Assembly: GCF_900110255.1 (NCBI RefSeq)
Contig: NZ_FODD01000020.1
Location: forward strand, 1 to 64,000
Source of the DNA: Actinacidiphila rubida
GTDB taxonomy: Bacteria; Actinomycetota; Actinomycetes; Streptomycetales; Streptomycetaceae
Direction: 5' to 3'
Length of the DNA stretch: 64,000 nt
Each line of letters begins with the position of its first letter. Position 1 is the first letter of the stretch. The notes under the pieces are model-generated. The model worked only from the letters and a program-made list of their open reading frames with translations. It was not told the origin of the DNA and made no database searches. Below are positions 46,863 through 55,285 of this stretch, in pieces. The position numbers and the translations under genes are program-made.

Positions 46863-47357
46863 GTGAAGATCAACGGGAGATCCGTCATATTCGCCGTCTC
46901 GAGCGCGGTCCTGGCGGTTGGAGCTGTCGCGGCGCCGGCCACCGCGGATGCTCATCACTCCGGTGCCGCCGTCACTGCCGGTGCCTCAGGAGCCACCGTC
47001 ACCGTCCACCACCGCGGGGACGGCACCCAGCCGCCCGCGGAGTTGGGCAACCCCTCGGAATGGGGTGAGGTGACGTTCACGATGAGCGCCTCGGCGGGTA
47101 CCGTCAGCCCGATGTCGGAAGCGTGCACCAACCCGTCCAGCGGGGGGACCTGGTGTTACGGCTGGTACTCGACCGGGCTCACGCCGCCTCAGAAGTTCTG
47201 CTACTCGAATTACCTGCAGGAGACGAAGGGGCATGCGTCCACGGTGAAACTCGCGGGCGGCACGCGCCGCGTGCACGCCCTGGCCGGCGACGTCTCCGAG
47301 GCGAACCTCACCGCGGGATTCGCCTACACCTGTTCCACCTACTACAGCGTCGACTAG
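46863..47357 (+). CDS. Lactococcin-972-family secreted protein (bacteriocin-like)
   Basis: A 164-residue exported protein. The signal peptide (about 1-29) ends VAAPATADA. The C-terminal 70 residues match the lactococcin 972 pattern: GGTWCYGWYSTG, FCYSNYLQETKGHASTVKLAGG and GDVSEANLTAGFAYTCSTYY. Lactococcin 972 blocks septum formation through lipid II in lactococci; Streptomyces members such as this are longer, with Cys pairs and an extra N-terminal VHHRGDGTQPPAELGNPSEWG segment, and their activity is not known. GTG 46863 is used because GGGGAGGGG lies 6 nt upstream. The next gene encodes a membrane protein, but the DUF1430/ABC immunity genes normally linked to lactococcin 972 are absent. Confidence 0.7.
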   Translation: MKINGRSVIFAVSSAVLAVGAVAAPATADAHHSGAAVTAGASGATVTVHHRGDGTQPPAELGNPSEWGEVTFTMSASAGTVSPMSEACTNPSSGGTWCYGWYSTGLTPPQKFCYSNYLQETKGHASTVKLAGGTRRVHALAGDVSEANLTAGFAYTCSTYYSVD

Positions 47358-47434
47358 CCAGGCGCTGAACCCCACCCGGCGGTAACTCCACCGAACATGG
47401 GGTAGGTTGGTGCGCCGCTCTGAGCCTGCCCGGT

Positions 47435-48163
47435 TTGCCCGCGCGGACTCGGAGCGGCGCCATCTCCAGCTCTGGCCCACTCGCTGAACGGGGAAGTGAC
47501 ATCGCACGCTTCACGGGTGCTCGCGTCGTGCCGGTCGCCGGCTCTCTCGGGGCGGGGCTCCTGCTGGGGCTCGCGGGCCCCGTCGCCGGGAAAGGGGACA
47601 ACGCCGCCTGTACCGCCGCGAGTATCGTCCTTTCCAGCGGCTGGCCGTGGGCCTGTTACGCGTTCGTGGTGGGTTTCCTCCGCCGGTCAAGGATCGAATC
47701 GGCGGTGCTGGCGTCCTTGGGTCTGGCAGTCGGCGTGATCACGTACTACCTCTTCAAGGACATGGACCCCACCGTTCCGATCGGAATGGATTCCGCCACC
47801 TCCGTTCCGGACGGCCTGAGATCCGGTGCCTCCAGCGGGGGGCAGATTCTCGTGTGGGGAACAGCGGCGTTCCTTTTCGGTGCGCCGGTAGGACTCGTGG
47901 GGAACGTCGCGCGCACGCCCGGAGTGGGCGGCCTTCCGTTCCGTCTGCTCGTTCCGCTCATCGCCTTCTTCGAGGGCACCGAGCGGCTGGGTACCGAGGC
48001 TCACGCGCAGGGGACGACGTTCTCCCTGACCTGGAACGTGGTGCGGGTCGCCGCGATCCTTTCCGCTGCCGCGCTCGTCGGCCACACGGTGTGGAGCCGG
48101 CGCGCCAGGCGGTACGACACCGAGGAGCCTGCGGAAGCCGGCCTGGCGGAGAAGCGCCGCTGA
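47435..48163 (+). CDS. Multi-pass membrane protein (DUF6518-like)
   Basis: A membrane protein of up to 242 residues with about five to six hydrophobic segments, for example SLGAGLLLGLAGPVAG, GWPWACYAFVVGFL, VLASLGLAVGVITYYLF, ILVWGTAAFLFGAPVGLVG and VVRVAAILSAAALVGHTVW. It resembles small integral-membrane proteins of Streptomyces annotated as DUF6518. The start is uncertain: TTG 47435 is the longest, GTG 47528 would begin at the first helix. It lies 77 nt after the lactococcin-like gene, so an immunity or transport role is conceivable but not shown. Confidence 0.65.
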   Translation: MPARTRSGAISSSGPLAERGSDIARFTGARVVPVAGSLGAGLLLGLAGPVAGKGDNAACTAASIVLSSGWPWACYAFVVGFLRRSRIESAVLASLGLAVGVITYYLFKDMDPTVPIGMDSATSVPDGLRSGASSGGQILVWGTAAFLFGAPVGLVGNVARTPGVGGLPFRLLVPLIAFFEGTERLGTEAHAQGTTFSLTWNVVRVAAILSAAALVGHTVWSRRARRYDTEEPAEAGLAEKRR

Positions 48164-48403
48164 CAACCGGCGCGACGGACGGCCACCTCACCCGCACTTC
48201 CGCGAAGCCCGTTCGGTCCGCGGGTCCGCGCTCTCAACCACCCACGCCCGAGCGTCCGTTCGCCCCCGCGGGAACGTCCGCCACCAGCCGCGGCCGCCCA
48301 CCGGCCGGTAGACTCGCCGCCGGCGAGGAGAGCCGCGGGGACCGCGTCCCCGGACGGGGCACCGCAGGCTCTCATGGGGACGGTTCGAGCGAGGGGCGGC
48401 CGC

Positions 48404-48742
48404 GTGTCCACGGGGAACATGTTCAGCGTCTACGGGCGGATGACCGCGCTGCCCGGCCGGCGTGACGAGTTGATCACCGTGCTCCGCGAGGGCTTCCTCG
48501 CGGGCGGCGACGACAGCGGCCTGCTCACCTACAGCATCAACACGGCCTTCGACGACCCGGACACGATCTGGCTGACGCAGCTGTGGATCGACAAGGACGC
48601 GCACGACGCCACCACCCGCTCCGAGCCGGTCGCGGCCGTGAGCCGCCGCCTGCCTCCGCTGCTGGCCCGGCAACCCGAGGGCTTCTACGGCCGCGCCGTC
48701 CACGTCCACGGCCTGACCCCCGGTCCTGACCCCCGGTCCTGA
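48404..48742 (+). CDS. Antibiotic-biosynthesis-monooxygenase (ABM) domain protein
   Basis: A 112-residue dimeric ferredoxin-like protein. MFSVYGRMTALPGRRDELITVLREGF and LLTYSINTAFDDPDTIWLTQLWIDKDAHDATTRSE are the ABM/quinol-monooxygenase signature. Such proteins oxidise quinols or degrade heme; a substrate cannot be named. GTG 48404 has GAGGGG upstream; ATG 48419 is an alternative. The last ten residues and the stop codon are encoded by the 13-nt tandem repeat, so the C-terminus LTPGPDPRS is repeat-derived. Confidence 0.8.
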   Translation: MSTGNMFSVYGRMTALPGRRDELITVLREGFLAGGDDSGLLTYSINTAFDDPDTIWLTQLWIDKDAHDATTRSEPVAAVSRRLPPLLARQPEGFYGRAVHVHGLTPGPDPRS

Positions 48743-48824
48743 CCCCGGGTCCTGACCCCCGGTCCTGACCCCGGGTCCCGACCCCCCGGGTCCTGACCCC
48801 GAGTCCCGACCCCCGGGTCCTGAC
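48712..48824. repeat. 13-14 bp tandem repeat at the ABM stop codon
   Basis: About eight units of CTGACCCCCGGTC or CTGACCCCGGGTC, with two CCGACCC variants, extend from the last ten codons of the ABM gene through its TGA stop (48740-48742) and a further 80 nt downstream. Confidence 0.85.
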
Positions 48825-48937
48825 CACGCGGCGTCAGCTCAGGTACGCTCGCCACACCCTTGGCCGGTCCGCGGCCCGCTCCACGAGCCGCCCGCCACCC
48901 GCCCACCCGCCCGCTCCTCGCCCCGCCGCCGGCCGCC

Positions 48938-50074
48938 TCACGCGCCCGGCGCCGGTGCCTTCCCGTGCCGCTTCGCGAGCAACCCGGCCAGCACCATGGT
49001 GAAGACGCCGATCGCGACGCCGCACAGCGTCCACAGCACCCGGTCGCCCTCGGCGCCGTAGTCGGAGGGCTGGGGGAGGTCCACCAGGATCAGCGCGGCC
49101 GCGGCGATCACGGCGGTGTAGAGCGCGTAGTTGCAGGTGCGTACCGCCACGCCGTGCATCAGCAGGACGAGGGCGACGACCTCGAGCCCGTGCGTCACCG
49201 CGAACAGCTTGCGGCCGGTCTCGGCGGCCGGAATCAGCAGGAGGAGCCCGGCCACGACCGCGCCGATCACCGCCCCCGCCAGCCGCTGCAGGGCCGTGAC
49301 GGTGGCCTGCTCCAGGCTCGGCTTCATCGCGACCAACGTGGCGATGGGCAGCCAGTAGCCGTGGGACAGGTCCAGCCCGAAGGCGAGCGCGACGGCGCCG
49401 GCGAGGGCCAGCGCGCGGATGACGGCGAACGCGATCACCGCCGCGGTCAGCGGGCGCCGCGACGTGTCACCGGGGAGTTCCATCAACGGTTGGGAGGAGT
49501 CGTGTCGCCCGCCGACCAGCCACCACAGGAACTCCACCACGATCCACAGCGCCGACCCCGCGGCCCAGGAGGCCACCTGAGCCCAGGTGTAGTCGGTGAT
49601 GCGGGAATGATGATGGAGGCTGACGGCGACCCCCAGCGCGACGATGAACCACACGTTCAGCAGCATCGCCGTGACGAATCGGCGGACGCCGAACGTGACG
49701 GCCAGGCCGCACACCACCGTGACGAGGAAGGTCGCCAGCACCAGCCAGCCCCACGCTTCCCCGCCGATCCCGAAGGCCAGGGCGGTCAGCCCTGCCCCGA
49801 GCAGTCCGAACACGGACAACCGCACGGCCCGGTCGCCGAACCCGCCCCCCGGGTCGGACAGACCCGTCAGCACCACGCCGAACACCGCGCTGAGCAGGTA
49901 CTGCTCGTAGCCGATCGCCCAGAAGACGATCATCGGCACCAGCAGCACGTCCAGGACGGCCACGCCCCGCGCCCAGTTCAGCTCCCCGCGCTTCAACGCG
50001 AACACCTGGGACAGCCAGCCCCTGACCTTCCCCGCGTGAGCGGGACCCTGCTCCTGTCCGCTCACACTGGCCAT
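48938..50074 (-). CDS. FUSC/aromatic-acid-exporter-like integral membrane protein
   Basis: A 378-residue polytopic membrane protein with ten or more hydrophobic segments in two halves, the FUSC/ArAE layout: VAVLDVLLVPMIVFWAIG, SVFGLLGAGLTALAFGIG and WGWLVLATFLVTVVCGLAV in the first; LPIATLVAMKPSLEQATVTALQRLAGAVIGAVVAGLLLL (split, residues about 245-285) in the second. KPSxxxTxxRxxxRxxGtxxG-type motifs are recognisable as MKPSLEQATVTALQRLAG. Members export aromatic acids or fusaric acid. ATG 50074 is preferred over an upstream in-frame start, with GAGGA before it. Confidence 0.8.
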   Translation of the reverse strand: MASVSGQEQGPAHAGKVRGWLSQVFALKRGELNWARGVAVLDVLLVPMIVFWAIGYEQYLLSAVFGVVLTGLSDPGGGFGDRAVRLSVFGLLGAGLTALAFGIGGEAWGWLVLATFLVTVVCGLAVTFGVRRFVTAMLLNVWFIVALGVAVSLHHHSRITDYTWAQVASWAAGSALWIVVEFLWWLVGGRHDSSQPLMELPGDTSRRPLTAAVIAFAVIRALALAGAVALAFGLDLSHGYWLPIATLVAMKPSLEQATVTALQRLAGAVIGAVVAGLLLLIPAAETGRKLFAVTHGLEVVALVLLMHGVAVRTCNYALYTAVIAAAALILVDLPQPSDYGAEGDRVLWTLCGVAIGVFTMVLAGLLAKRHGKAPAPGA

Positions 50075-50350
50075 GACGGTCCTCGCTGGGTCGGGTGGCG
50101 CGCCGTGCCGCACCTGCCCGCATTCTGCGACCGGACCGGGACGGCCGCGAAGCGACCCGCAGGGGGCCGGGGGAAGACGGCCGGTCCGTCAGCCGTACGG
50201 CGCTGCGCCGCGTCACCCTCCTGGTGGTCCCCCCGAAGGACCCCGTGGGCCCGTGGGCCGGGCGGCCGTCGGTGATCCGTCCGCGCCGCGCGCCGTGCGC
50301 GCACCGGCCGGAGGGACGGGCGGGGCGCACGGGAGTGCGGTGCGGAACCG

Positions 50351-50905
50351 TCAGCCGGCGGCCGGGGCGTCGATGACCCGCGTCCACCCGACGGTCAGGG
50401 CCCACTGGTTGTCCAGGCCACCCGTCACCGAGACCGCGACCGACGTCTTCGCGCTGCCGAGCGCGATCTCGTTGGAGACGCCCGGGCCGGAACCGCAGGC
50501 CACCTCGGACGACGCGATGTCGCCGAGGTGCACCAGGACGCTGCCCGGTCCGCTGCAGAGAGCCACCACGTCCACCGTGCCCTTGGGGATGCGGGGGAGC
50601 GTCGTCAACCGCACGGACCCCCGCCCGCCCGCGGTGCGGAACAGGATCTTCTGCGAGCTCAGGGGCAGGCTCGGCGCGTGCCCGGGATCGTAGGCGCCGG
50701 CCGGCCGGACCGCCGGCACCTTCCCGCTCGCGGACGGGGAGGGGGACGGGGGCGGGGACCCGAACGGGGATGCGGACACGGACGAGGACGGGGGCACGGC
50801 CCTCGCCGCGGCCGGCTGTCCCGACCCCGAGCAGCCCACCACCCCGCCGACGAGCAGTACGCAGCACCCGGCCACGGCCGAGCGCTTCACTCTTTCCACA
50901 GACAT
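50351..50905 (-). CDS. Lipoprotein of unknown function
   Basis: A 184-residue lipoprotein. The signal peptide with lipobox VVGC (Cys about residue 25) is followed by a Ser/Pro linker (SPPPSPSPSASG) and a small beta-sandwich-like domain from GSVRLTTLPRIPKGTVDVVALCSG to the C-terminus, with two Cys that may form a disulfide (VALCSG, EVACGSG). ATG 50905 is preceded by GGGAGAA. The neighbour on the other strand is a hypothetical protein. Confidence 0.75.
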   Translation of the reverse strand: MSVERVKRSAVAGCCVLLVGGVVGCSGSGQPAAARAVPPSSSVSASPFGSPPPSPSPSASGKVPAVRPAGAYDPGHAPSLPLSSQKILFRTAGGRGSVRLTTLPRIPKGTVDVVALCSGPGSVLVHLGDIASSEVACGSGPGVSNEIALGSAKTSVAVSVTGGLDNQWALTVGWTRVIDAPAAG

Positions 50906-51177
50906 CCGGTTCTCCCACCACGGCCACGGAGTTCGGCGACGCCGGCACGGCCGGTGGACCCCCCCCGTCCGCTGTGCGTTGACCAGGCGAGACGTTAGAC
51001 GGCCGCGGACGGAAAGGGAACACGTGCAGGCGCCCGGGAACGCCACGGCGGCTCCCTCACCCGCGAGACGGTCCTGCGGCCGGCGTGCCAGGATGCATCG
51101 TCAGAGGTTTGCCGCCCGGGGCCCGTTGAGCCCTTGCCACTGATCCAGCGGAGCAACGGCCCGCCCCGGAGGCCCGG

Positions 51178-51663
51178 ATGCCCTACTACCTGCTCACCGT
51201 CGAAAGCTCGCGCCGCTCCGGCTTCGGCCACCAGGTCGAACCCACCGTCAGCATCATCGAGTTGGCGTCCCGCGTGAACGACCTCGACGTGCCCCTGCCC
51301 GGCGACCGGCTCCTGCTCCGCCTCCCGGACGGGGGGACGTGGACCGCCCCGCTGGCCCAGTTCGGCATCGAGGCGTGGCGAGGTGACGACGGGAAGGCCC
51401 ACAGCCGCAGCGATCCCGCCGACCCGAGGTTCACGCTCGCGATCGGCGGCCAGGGCGGGCCCGACGAACTGCCCGTGGGAACGCGGATCCGGCTCGACGA
51501 CACCGTGCCGACGCAGGGCCACCGGACCAAGGGCTGGAAGTACATCATCGAGGCGCTCGCGTCGGCACCATGGCAGCGGCGCGACCCGGACGCGACCGCC
51601 GACCCCGACGCGACCGCCGAGCCGAACGCGACGGCCGACCCGGACCCGGACGAGGCGCGATAG
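51178..51663 (+). CDS. Hypothetical protein with C-terminal DPDATA repeats
   Basis: A 161-residue protein of unknown function. The first 130 residues look like one alpha/beta domain (MPYYLLTVESSRRSGFGHQV and GDRLLLRLPDGGTWTAPLAQFGI). The last 25 are three imperfect hexapeptides DPDATA, DPDATA, EPNATA followed by DPDPDEAR, encoded by 18-nt tandem DNA repeats at 51586-51650. The repeat is acidic and probably disordered. The next gene starts 48 nt downstream on the same strand. Confidence 0.65.
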   Translation: MPYYLLTVESSRRSGFGHQVEPTVSIIELASRVNDLDVPLPGDRLLLRLPDGGTWTAPLAQFGIEAWRGDDGKAHSRSDPADPRFTLAIGGQGGPDELPVGTRIRLDDTVPTQGHRTKGWKYIIEALASAPWQRRDPDATADPDATAEPNATADPDPDEAR

Positions 51664-51710
51664 GTTCGGGACCAGCGGAGTTGACTGGTCCCGAGCTGGG
51701 GGAGCGTGCC

Positions 51711-52625
51711 GTGGCCGCCGAGAACACCGAGATCGCCGAGCACGAACTGACCTCTCCCTGGCAGGGCTTCCTCGCGGGGCCGACCGAACGGGCCCTCGAA
51801 CGAGGCGAATCGGTGACGGGCTCCGCCGCGGGACGGCCGGCGGCAGGCGTCGTCGTGCTGTCCGGATCGAGCGGTCGCATCGAGCGCGACCGGTGCCGGC
51901 TCCTCGCCCGCGCGGGCGTGACGGCACTGTCGATCCGCTGGTTCGGCGGGCCCGAACAACCGGCCGGTGTCTGCGAGATCCCGCTGGAGACCTTCGCCGC
52001 CGCGACCGAGCTGCTGCGCGACCGCGGCGCCGCGCGCGTCAGCCTGCTCGGCGTCTCCAAGGGCGCCGAGGCGGCGCTGTCGCTGTCCACCGTCTCGGGC
52101 TGCGCCGACGCCGTGATCGCCCTGGCCCCGACGTCGGTCGTCTGGGCCAACGTCGGCCCGGGCCGGGACGGCCACGACCGCCCCTACCGTTCCTGCTGGA
52201 CATGGCAGGGCCGCCCCCTGCCGTTCGTCCCCTACGACGAGACCTGGACGCGACGGGAGCCGGAGGGCGCCCCGGTCTCCGTCCTCGGCTGGTACGAACG
52301 CAGCCTCGCGACCCACGCCGACCGGCTCGCCGCCGCCGCGATACCGGTGGAGGCGACCGCCGCCGACCTGGTGCTCGTCGCGGGCGGCGCGGACCGCATG
52401 TGGCCCTCCCTGCGCTTCGCCCGCGAACTCGCCGGCCGGCGTGCCGCACACGGCATCGGCACCACACTCGTCTCCCACCCGGACGCGGGCCACCGGGTCC
52501 TCTTCCCCGACGAGGTCCCCCCGGCGCCGTCCACCACCTTCGACCACGGTGGCAGCCCCGAGGCCGACGCGGCCCTCGGCACGACCGCCTGGCCCACCGT
52601 CCTCGCCGCCCTTCGCGGCGCCTGA
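51711..52625 (+). CDS. Acyl-CoA thioesterase/BAAT C-terminal-domain protein
   Basis: A 304-residue alpha/beta-hydrolase related to the C-terminal domain of acyl-CoA thioesterases and bile-acid-CoA:amino-acid N-acyltransferase. The nucleophile elbow is GVSKGAE (Ser about 117), the Asp is in LVAGGADRMWPS, and the His is in HPDAGHRVLFP, giving a full triad. The N-terminal BAAT Ig-like domain is missing, which is common in bacterial members. GGGGGAG precedes GTG 51711. It lies downstream of the DPDATA-repeat protein gene and upstream of the APH-like gene, all co-directional. Confidence 0.85.
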   Translation: MAAENTEIAEHELTSPWQGFLAGPTERALERGESVTGSAAGRPAAGVVVLSGSSGRIERDRCRLLARAGVTALSIRWFGGPEQPAGVCEIPLETFAAATELLRDRGAARVSLLGVSKGAEAALSLSTVSGCADAVIALAPTSVVWANVGPGRDGHDRPYRSCWTWQGRPLPFVPYDETWTRREPEGAPVSVLGWYERSLATHADRLAAAAIPVEATAADLVLVAGGADRMWPSLRFARELAGRRAAHGIGTTLVSHPDAGHRVLFPDEVPPAPSTTFDHGGSPEADAALGTTAWPTVLAALRGA

Positions 52626-52680
52626 ACACCCGTGCCCCACTGCGGTCGCGGCCTGACGCGAGGCGGAAGGATCACGCCCC

Positions 52681-53502
52681 ATGAGTTCGGGTCAATGGAC
52701 CACCCACCACGTCGTCCTGGACGCCGCCACGGTGACCAAGCGCTTCCGCCGGGGGAGTTGCGAGGGCGCTACCCGGGAATGGCGTGCGCTGGAGCTGCTC
52801 GCGCGCCACGCCCCCGGGCTGGCTCCCGTCCCCGTGCGTGCGGATCTCACCGCCGACGAGCCGGTGGTGGTCATGTCCCGTTTGAGCGGGCGGCCGTTGA
52901 GAGGCCTGCCGCTCGGTGACGACCAGGTCGGGGCGCTGGCCGCGGCGATGGCCAGGGCGACCGAGGCCGTGCCGCGGGATGTGCTGGCCGGCGTCCCGCC
53001 GCGGCGCGGACATCCGGGAGAGCTCATCGGCCACGTCCGTGCGTGGTTCCCGACGGCCCGGCCGCATGCCGGGCGCGTGGTCGGGGCGGCCATGGACCAG
53101 GGCATGGAGTGGCTGGCCGGTTCAGGGGAGGCGGCCTGCCGCGGGCCCCGACTGCCCGGCGTCTTCGGTCGGGGTGACGGGAATCCCGCGAACTTCCTGT
53201 GGGACGGCCGGCGCGTCCTGATGGTCGATTTCGAGGACTCCGGGCGCAGCGACCGCGCTTTCGAACTGGCCGAGATCACCGAGCACGTGGGCAGTTGGGT
53301 CGAGGAACAGCCTCTCGACGTCGCGTCGTTCCTCGGCCACTTCGACCTGACCGCCGACGAATCCGCCCAGCTGGTGACCTATCGCCGTCTGCTCGCCCTC
53401 GTATGGCTGTTCCTCCTCACCTTCGACGACCCCCAGGCGCCGAGGAATCCCCCGGGGACCGCCGCACGGCAGGCAGCCCGCCTGCGGGAACTGCTGGCCT
53501 GA
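52681..53502 (+). CDS. Aminoglycoside-phosphotransferase-fold kinase
   Basis: A 273-residue APH/choline-kinase-like protein. The catalytic loop is FGRGDGNPANFLW (about 160-172), the Brenner-type HGDxxxxN with His replaced by Arg; the metal-binding segment is LMVDFEDSGRSDRAFELAE. The Asp and Asn needed for phosphotransfer are kept. The N-terminal lobe is short (TKRFRRGSCEGATREWRAL). The substrate could be an aminoglycoside, a nucleoside-type antibiotic or a metabolite, and resistance is not established. It is the third gene of a co-directional run. Confidence 0.8.
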   Translation: MSSGQWTTHHVVLDAATVTKRFRRGSCEGATREWRALELLARHAPGLAPVPVRADLTADEPVVVMSRLSGRPLRGLPLGDDQVGALAAAMARATEAVPRDVLAGVPPRRGHPGELIGHVRAWFPTARPHAGRVVGAAMDQGMEWLAGSGEAACRGPRLPGVFGRGDGNPANFLWDGRRVLMVDFEDSGRSDRAFELAEITEHVGSWVEEQPLDVASFLGHFDLTADESAQLVTYRRLLALVWLFLLTFDDPQAPRNPPGTAARQAARLRELLA

Positions 53503-53744
53503 GCAGCCCTTCCGCCAGCACCGGTGGCGAGCCGTCGCGGTCGCCGCGAGCCACGGGGGTCGTCGCGCCGGGGTCGTCGCGCCGGGTACGGACGCCTATT
53601 GCGACAGCGGCCCGGCGTCGAATGCCCGTCCTTGCGGCCCGAATTCCCCGTACCGGCATCCGCACCGACAATTGGTCGGGAAAACAGTCCGTAACCCCGG
53701 CGTACGATGACGTGAAGGTCCTCTCCTCCCGGGAGTCTGTCGCC

Positions 53745-54680
53745 GTGCCACTCTTTCTCGTCGGATCGCGGGCGAGCAATCTCGCGAAAACGCAGGTGCG
53801 CGCTTATCTCGCGCCCCTTCGGGAGCGATTTCCCGACGTGACGTTCACCCACCGCGTGATTCTGGAAGGCGGCGACAAGGACCGGACCTCGCGCATGGCG
53901 GACGTGTCGGCCGTGAGCGGCGGAAGCGCGTTCAGCTCGGCACAGGAAGCCGCCCTCGCCCGCGGGGACGTGGACGTCGTGATCCACTCGCTCAAGGACC
54001 TGCCGACGGCGAACCCGCCGGGCCTGACGCTGCTGCCCCCGCCGGGACGCGAGGACGTACGGGACGCCCTCTGCGGGTCCACGCTCGCCGGACTGCGCAA
54101 GGGCGCACGCGTGGGGACGGGAGCGCCGCGGCGCATGGCCCAACTCCTCGCCGTCCGGCCGGACCTGGAGGTCGTGCCGATCCGGGGGAACGTCCCGCCC
54201 CGGCTGAAGAAGATCGAGACCATGGGTCTGGACGCCGTGGTCCTGGCGGCCGCCGGCCTGCGCCGCCTCGGCCTCGACGAGGCGATCACCGAACTCCTGC
54301 CGCTGGACACGTTCCCGCCGTCCCCCGGGCAGGGCGCCCTCGGCATCCAGGTCCGCGAGGACGACCGTCCCCTCCACGACCTCCTCTCCACCGTCGGCGA
54401 CCACGCCGTCCACGCCCAGGTACGCGCCGAACGCGCCCTGCTCGCGGAGCTGCACGGCGGATGCAGCGTGCCCGTGGGCGCCTACGCCGAGACCCGGCCG
54501 GACGGCTCCCTCACCCTCCACGCCCAGGTCACCTCGCTGGACGGCACCCAGCGCGTGTCCGGCTCCGTCTCCGGCCCCTCCGACGCCCCGGAACGCCTCG
54601 GCACGACCCTGGCCGACCACCTCGTCTCCCAGGGCGCCCGCGCCATCCTCACCGCCATCCGCGGCGACGCGGGGGCGTAG
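53745..54680 (+). CDS. hemC: Hydroxymethylbilane synthase (porphobilinogen deaminase) paralogue
   Basis: A 311-residue enzyme of tetrapyrrole synthesis that polymerises four porphobilinogens to hydroxymethylbilane. VGSRASNLAKTQ is the N-terminal GTRxSxLAxxQ motif, HSLKDLP holds the catalytic Asp, APRRMAQLL and RGNVPPRLKKIE hold the substrate-binding Arg residues, and ELHGGCSVPVGAY carries the Cys that binds the dipyrromethane cofactor. All key residues are present, but loops such as GGDKDRTSRMADVSAVSGGS differ from typical HemC. No other heme-pathway gene is nearby, so this is probably a second, specialised copy. GTG 53745 follows GGGAG; a longer start at GTG 53712 is possible. Confidence 0.85.
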   Translation: MPLFLVGSRASNLAKTQVRAYLAPLRERFPDVTFTHRVILEGGDKDRTSRMADVSAVSGGSAFSSAQEAALARGDVDVVIHSLKDLPTANPPGLTLLPPPGREDVRDALCGSTLAGLRKGARVGTGAPRRMAQLLAVRPDLEVVPIRGNVPPRLKKIETMGLDAVVLAAAGLRRLGLDEAITELLPLDTFPPSPGQGALGIQVREDDRPLHDLLSTVGDHAVHAQVRAERALLAELHGGCSVPVGAYAETRPDGSLTLHAQVTSLDGTQRVSGSVSGPSDAPERLGTTLADHLVSQGARAILTAIRGDAGA

Positions 54681-54751
54681 CGCGGCCGAGTGAGGCTGCG
54701 GCGGCCGGTGGAGCGCTTCCCCGTGGAGCTGCGACGAGCGGCCGTCGACCG

Positions 54752-55285
54752 TCAGCCCCCGCTCAGCGGGAAGCAGGCCCGATGCCGCCACCGCGTCCCG
54801 TCGTGGACCAGCAGGTCGACCGACGACACGCGCGCGGAGACGGGAAGCCCCGCGGCCAGATCGGCCTCCACCTCCGCCATGACCGCCTCGTCCTGCCCCT
54901 GGGCGACGGTCAGATGGGGCACGACATCGTCGAACTGCCCACCGAACGGCGGATGTTCCGGCCACCGCTCGACGACCGCCTCGGTGAGGCGCCGGAAGGG
55001 GCCGTCGGGCTCGGGCACGAGGTACAGCACCCCGGGGAACCGCCCGCACCGCTCGAACCTGACGTCGAACGCCCGCTCCCGGCACAGGACTTCGCCGATC
55101 CCGGCCATGGCCTCCGCGTCGAGCCGGCTCGCGGGGAGGAACGGAAAGAGCACGGTGACGTGCGCCGGCACACCCGCCCGAGCCGACGGATCCAGCCGCT
55201 CACGCCACGCCCGCACGACCGGTTCCGCCCCCGGGGCCGTCACGACCAGCCCCGACCGCCCCGCCTCGAACCCCTCATCGCTCAT
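54752..55285 (-). CDS. 2H phosphoesterase (2'-5' RNA ligase-like) protein
   Basis: A 177-residue 2H-superfamily protein with the two HxT motifs: HVTVLFPF near residue 41 and HLTVAQG near 120. This is the fold of bacterial 2'-5' RNA ligase/cyclic phosphodiesterase; the substrate is unknown. Its ATG (55285) shares one base with the stop codon of the serpin gene (TGATG), so the two are translationally coupled. Convergent with the hemC gene. Confidence 0.85.
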   Translation of the reverse strand: MSDEGFEAGRSGLVVTAPGAEPVVRAWRERLDPSARAGVPAHVTVLFPFLPASRLDAEAMAGIGEVLCRERAFDVRFERCGRFPGVLYLVPEPDGPFRRLTEAVVERWPEHPPFGGQFDDVVPHLTVAQGQDEAVMAEVEADLAAGLPVSARVSSVDLLVHDGTRWRHRACFPLSGG

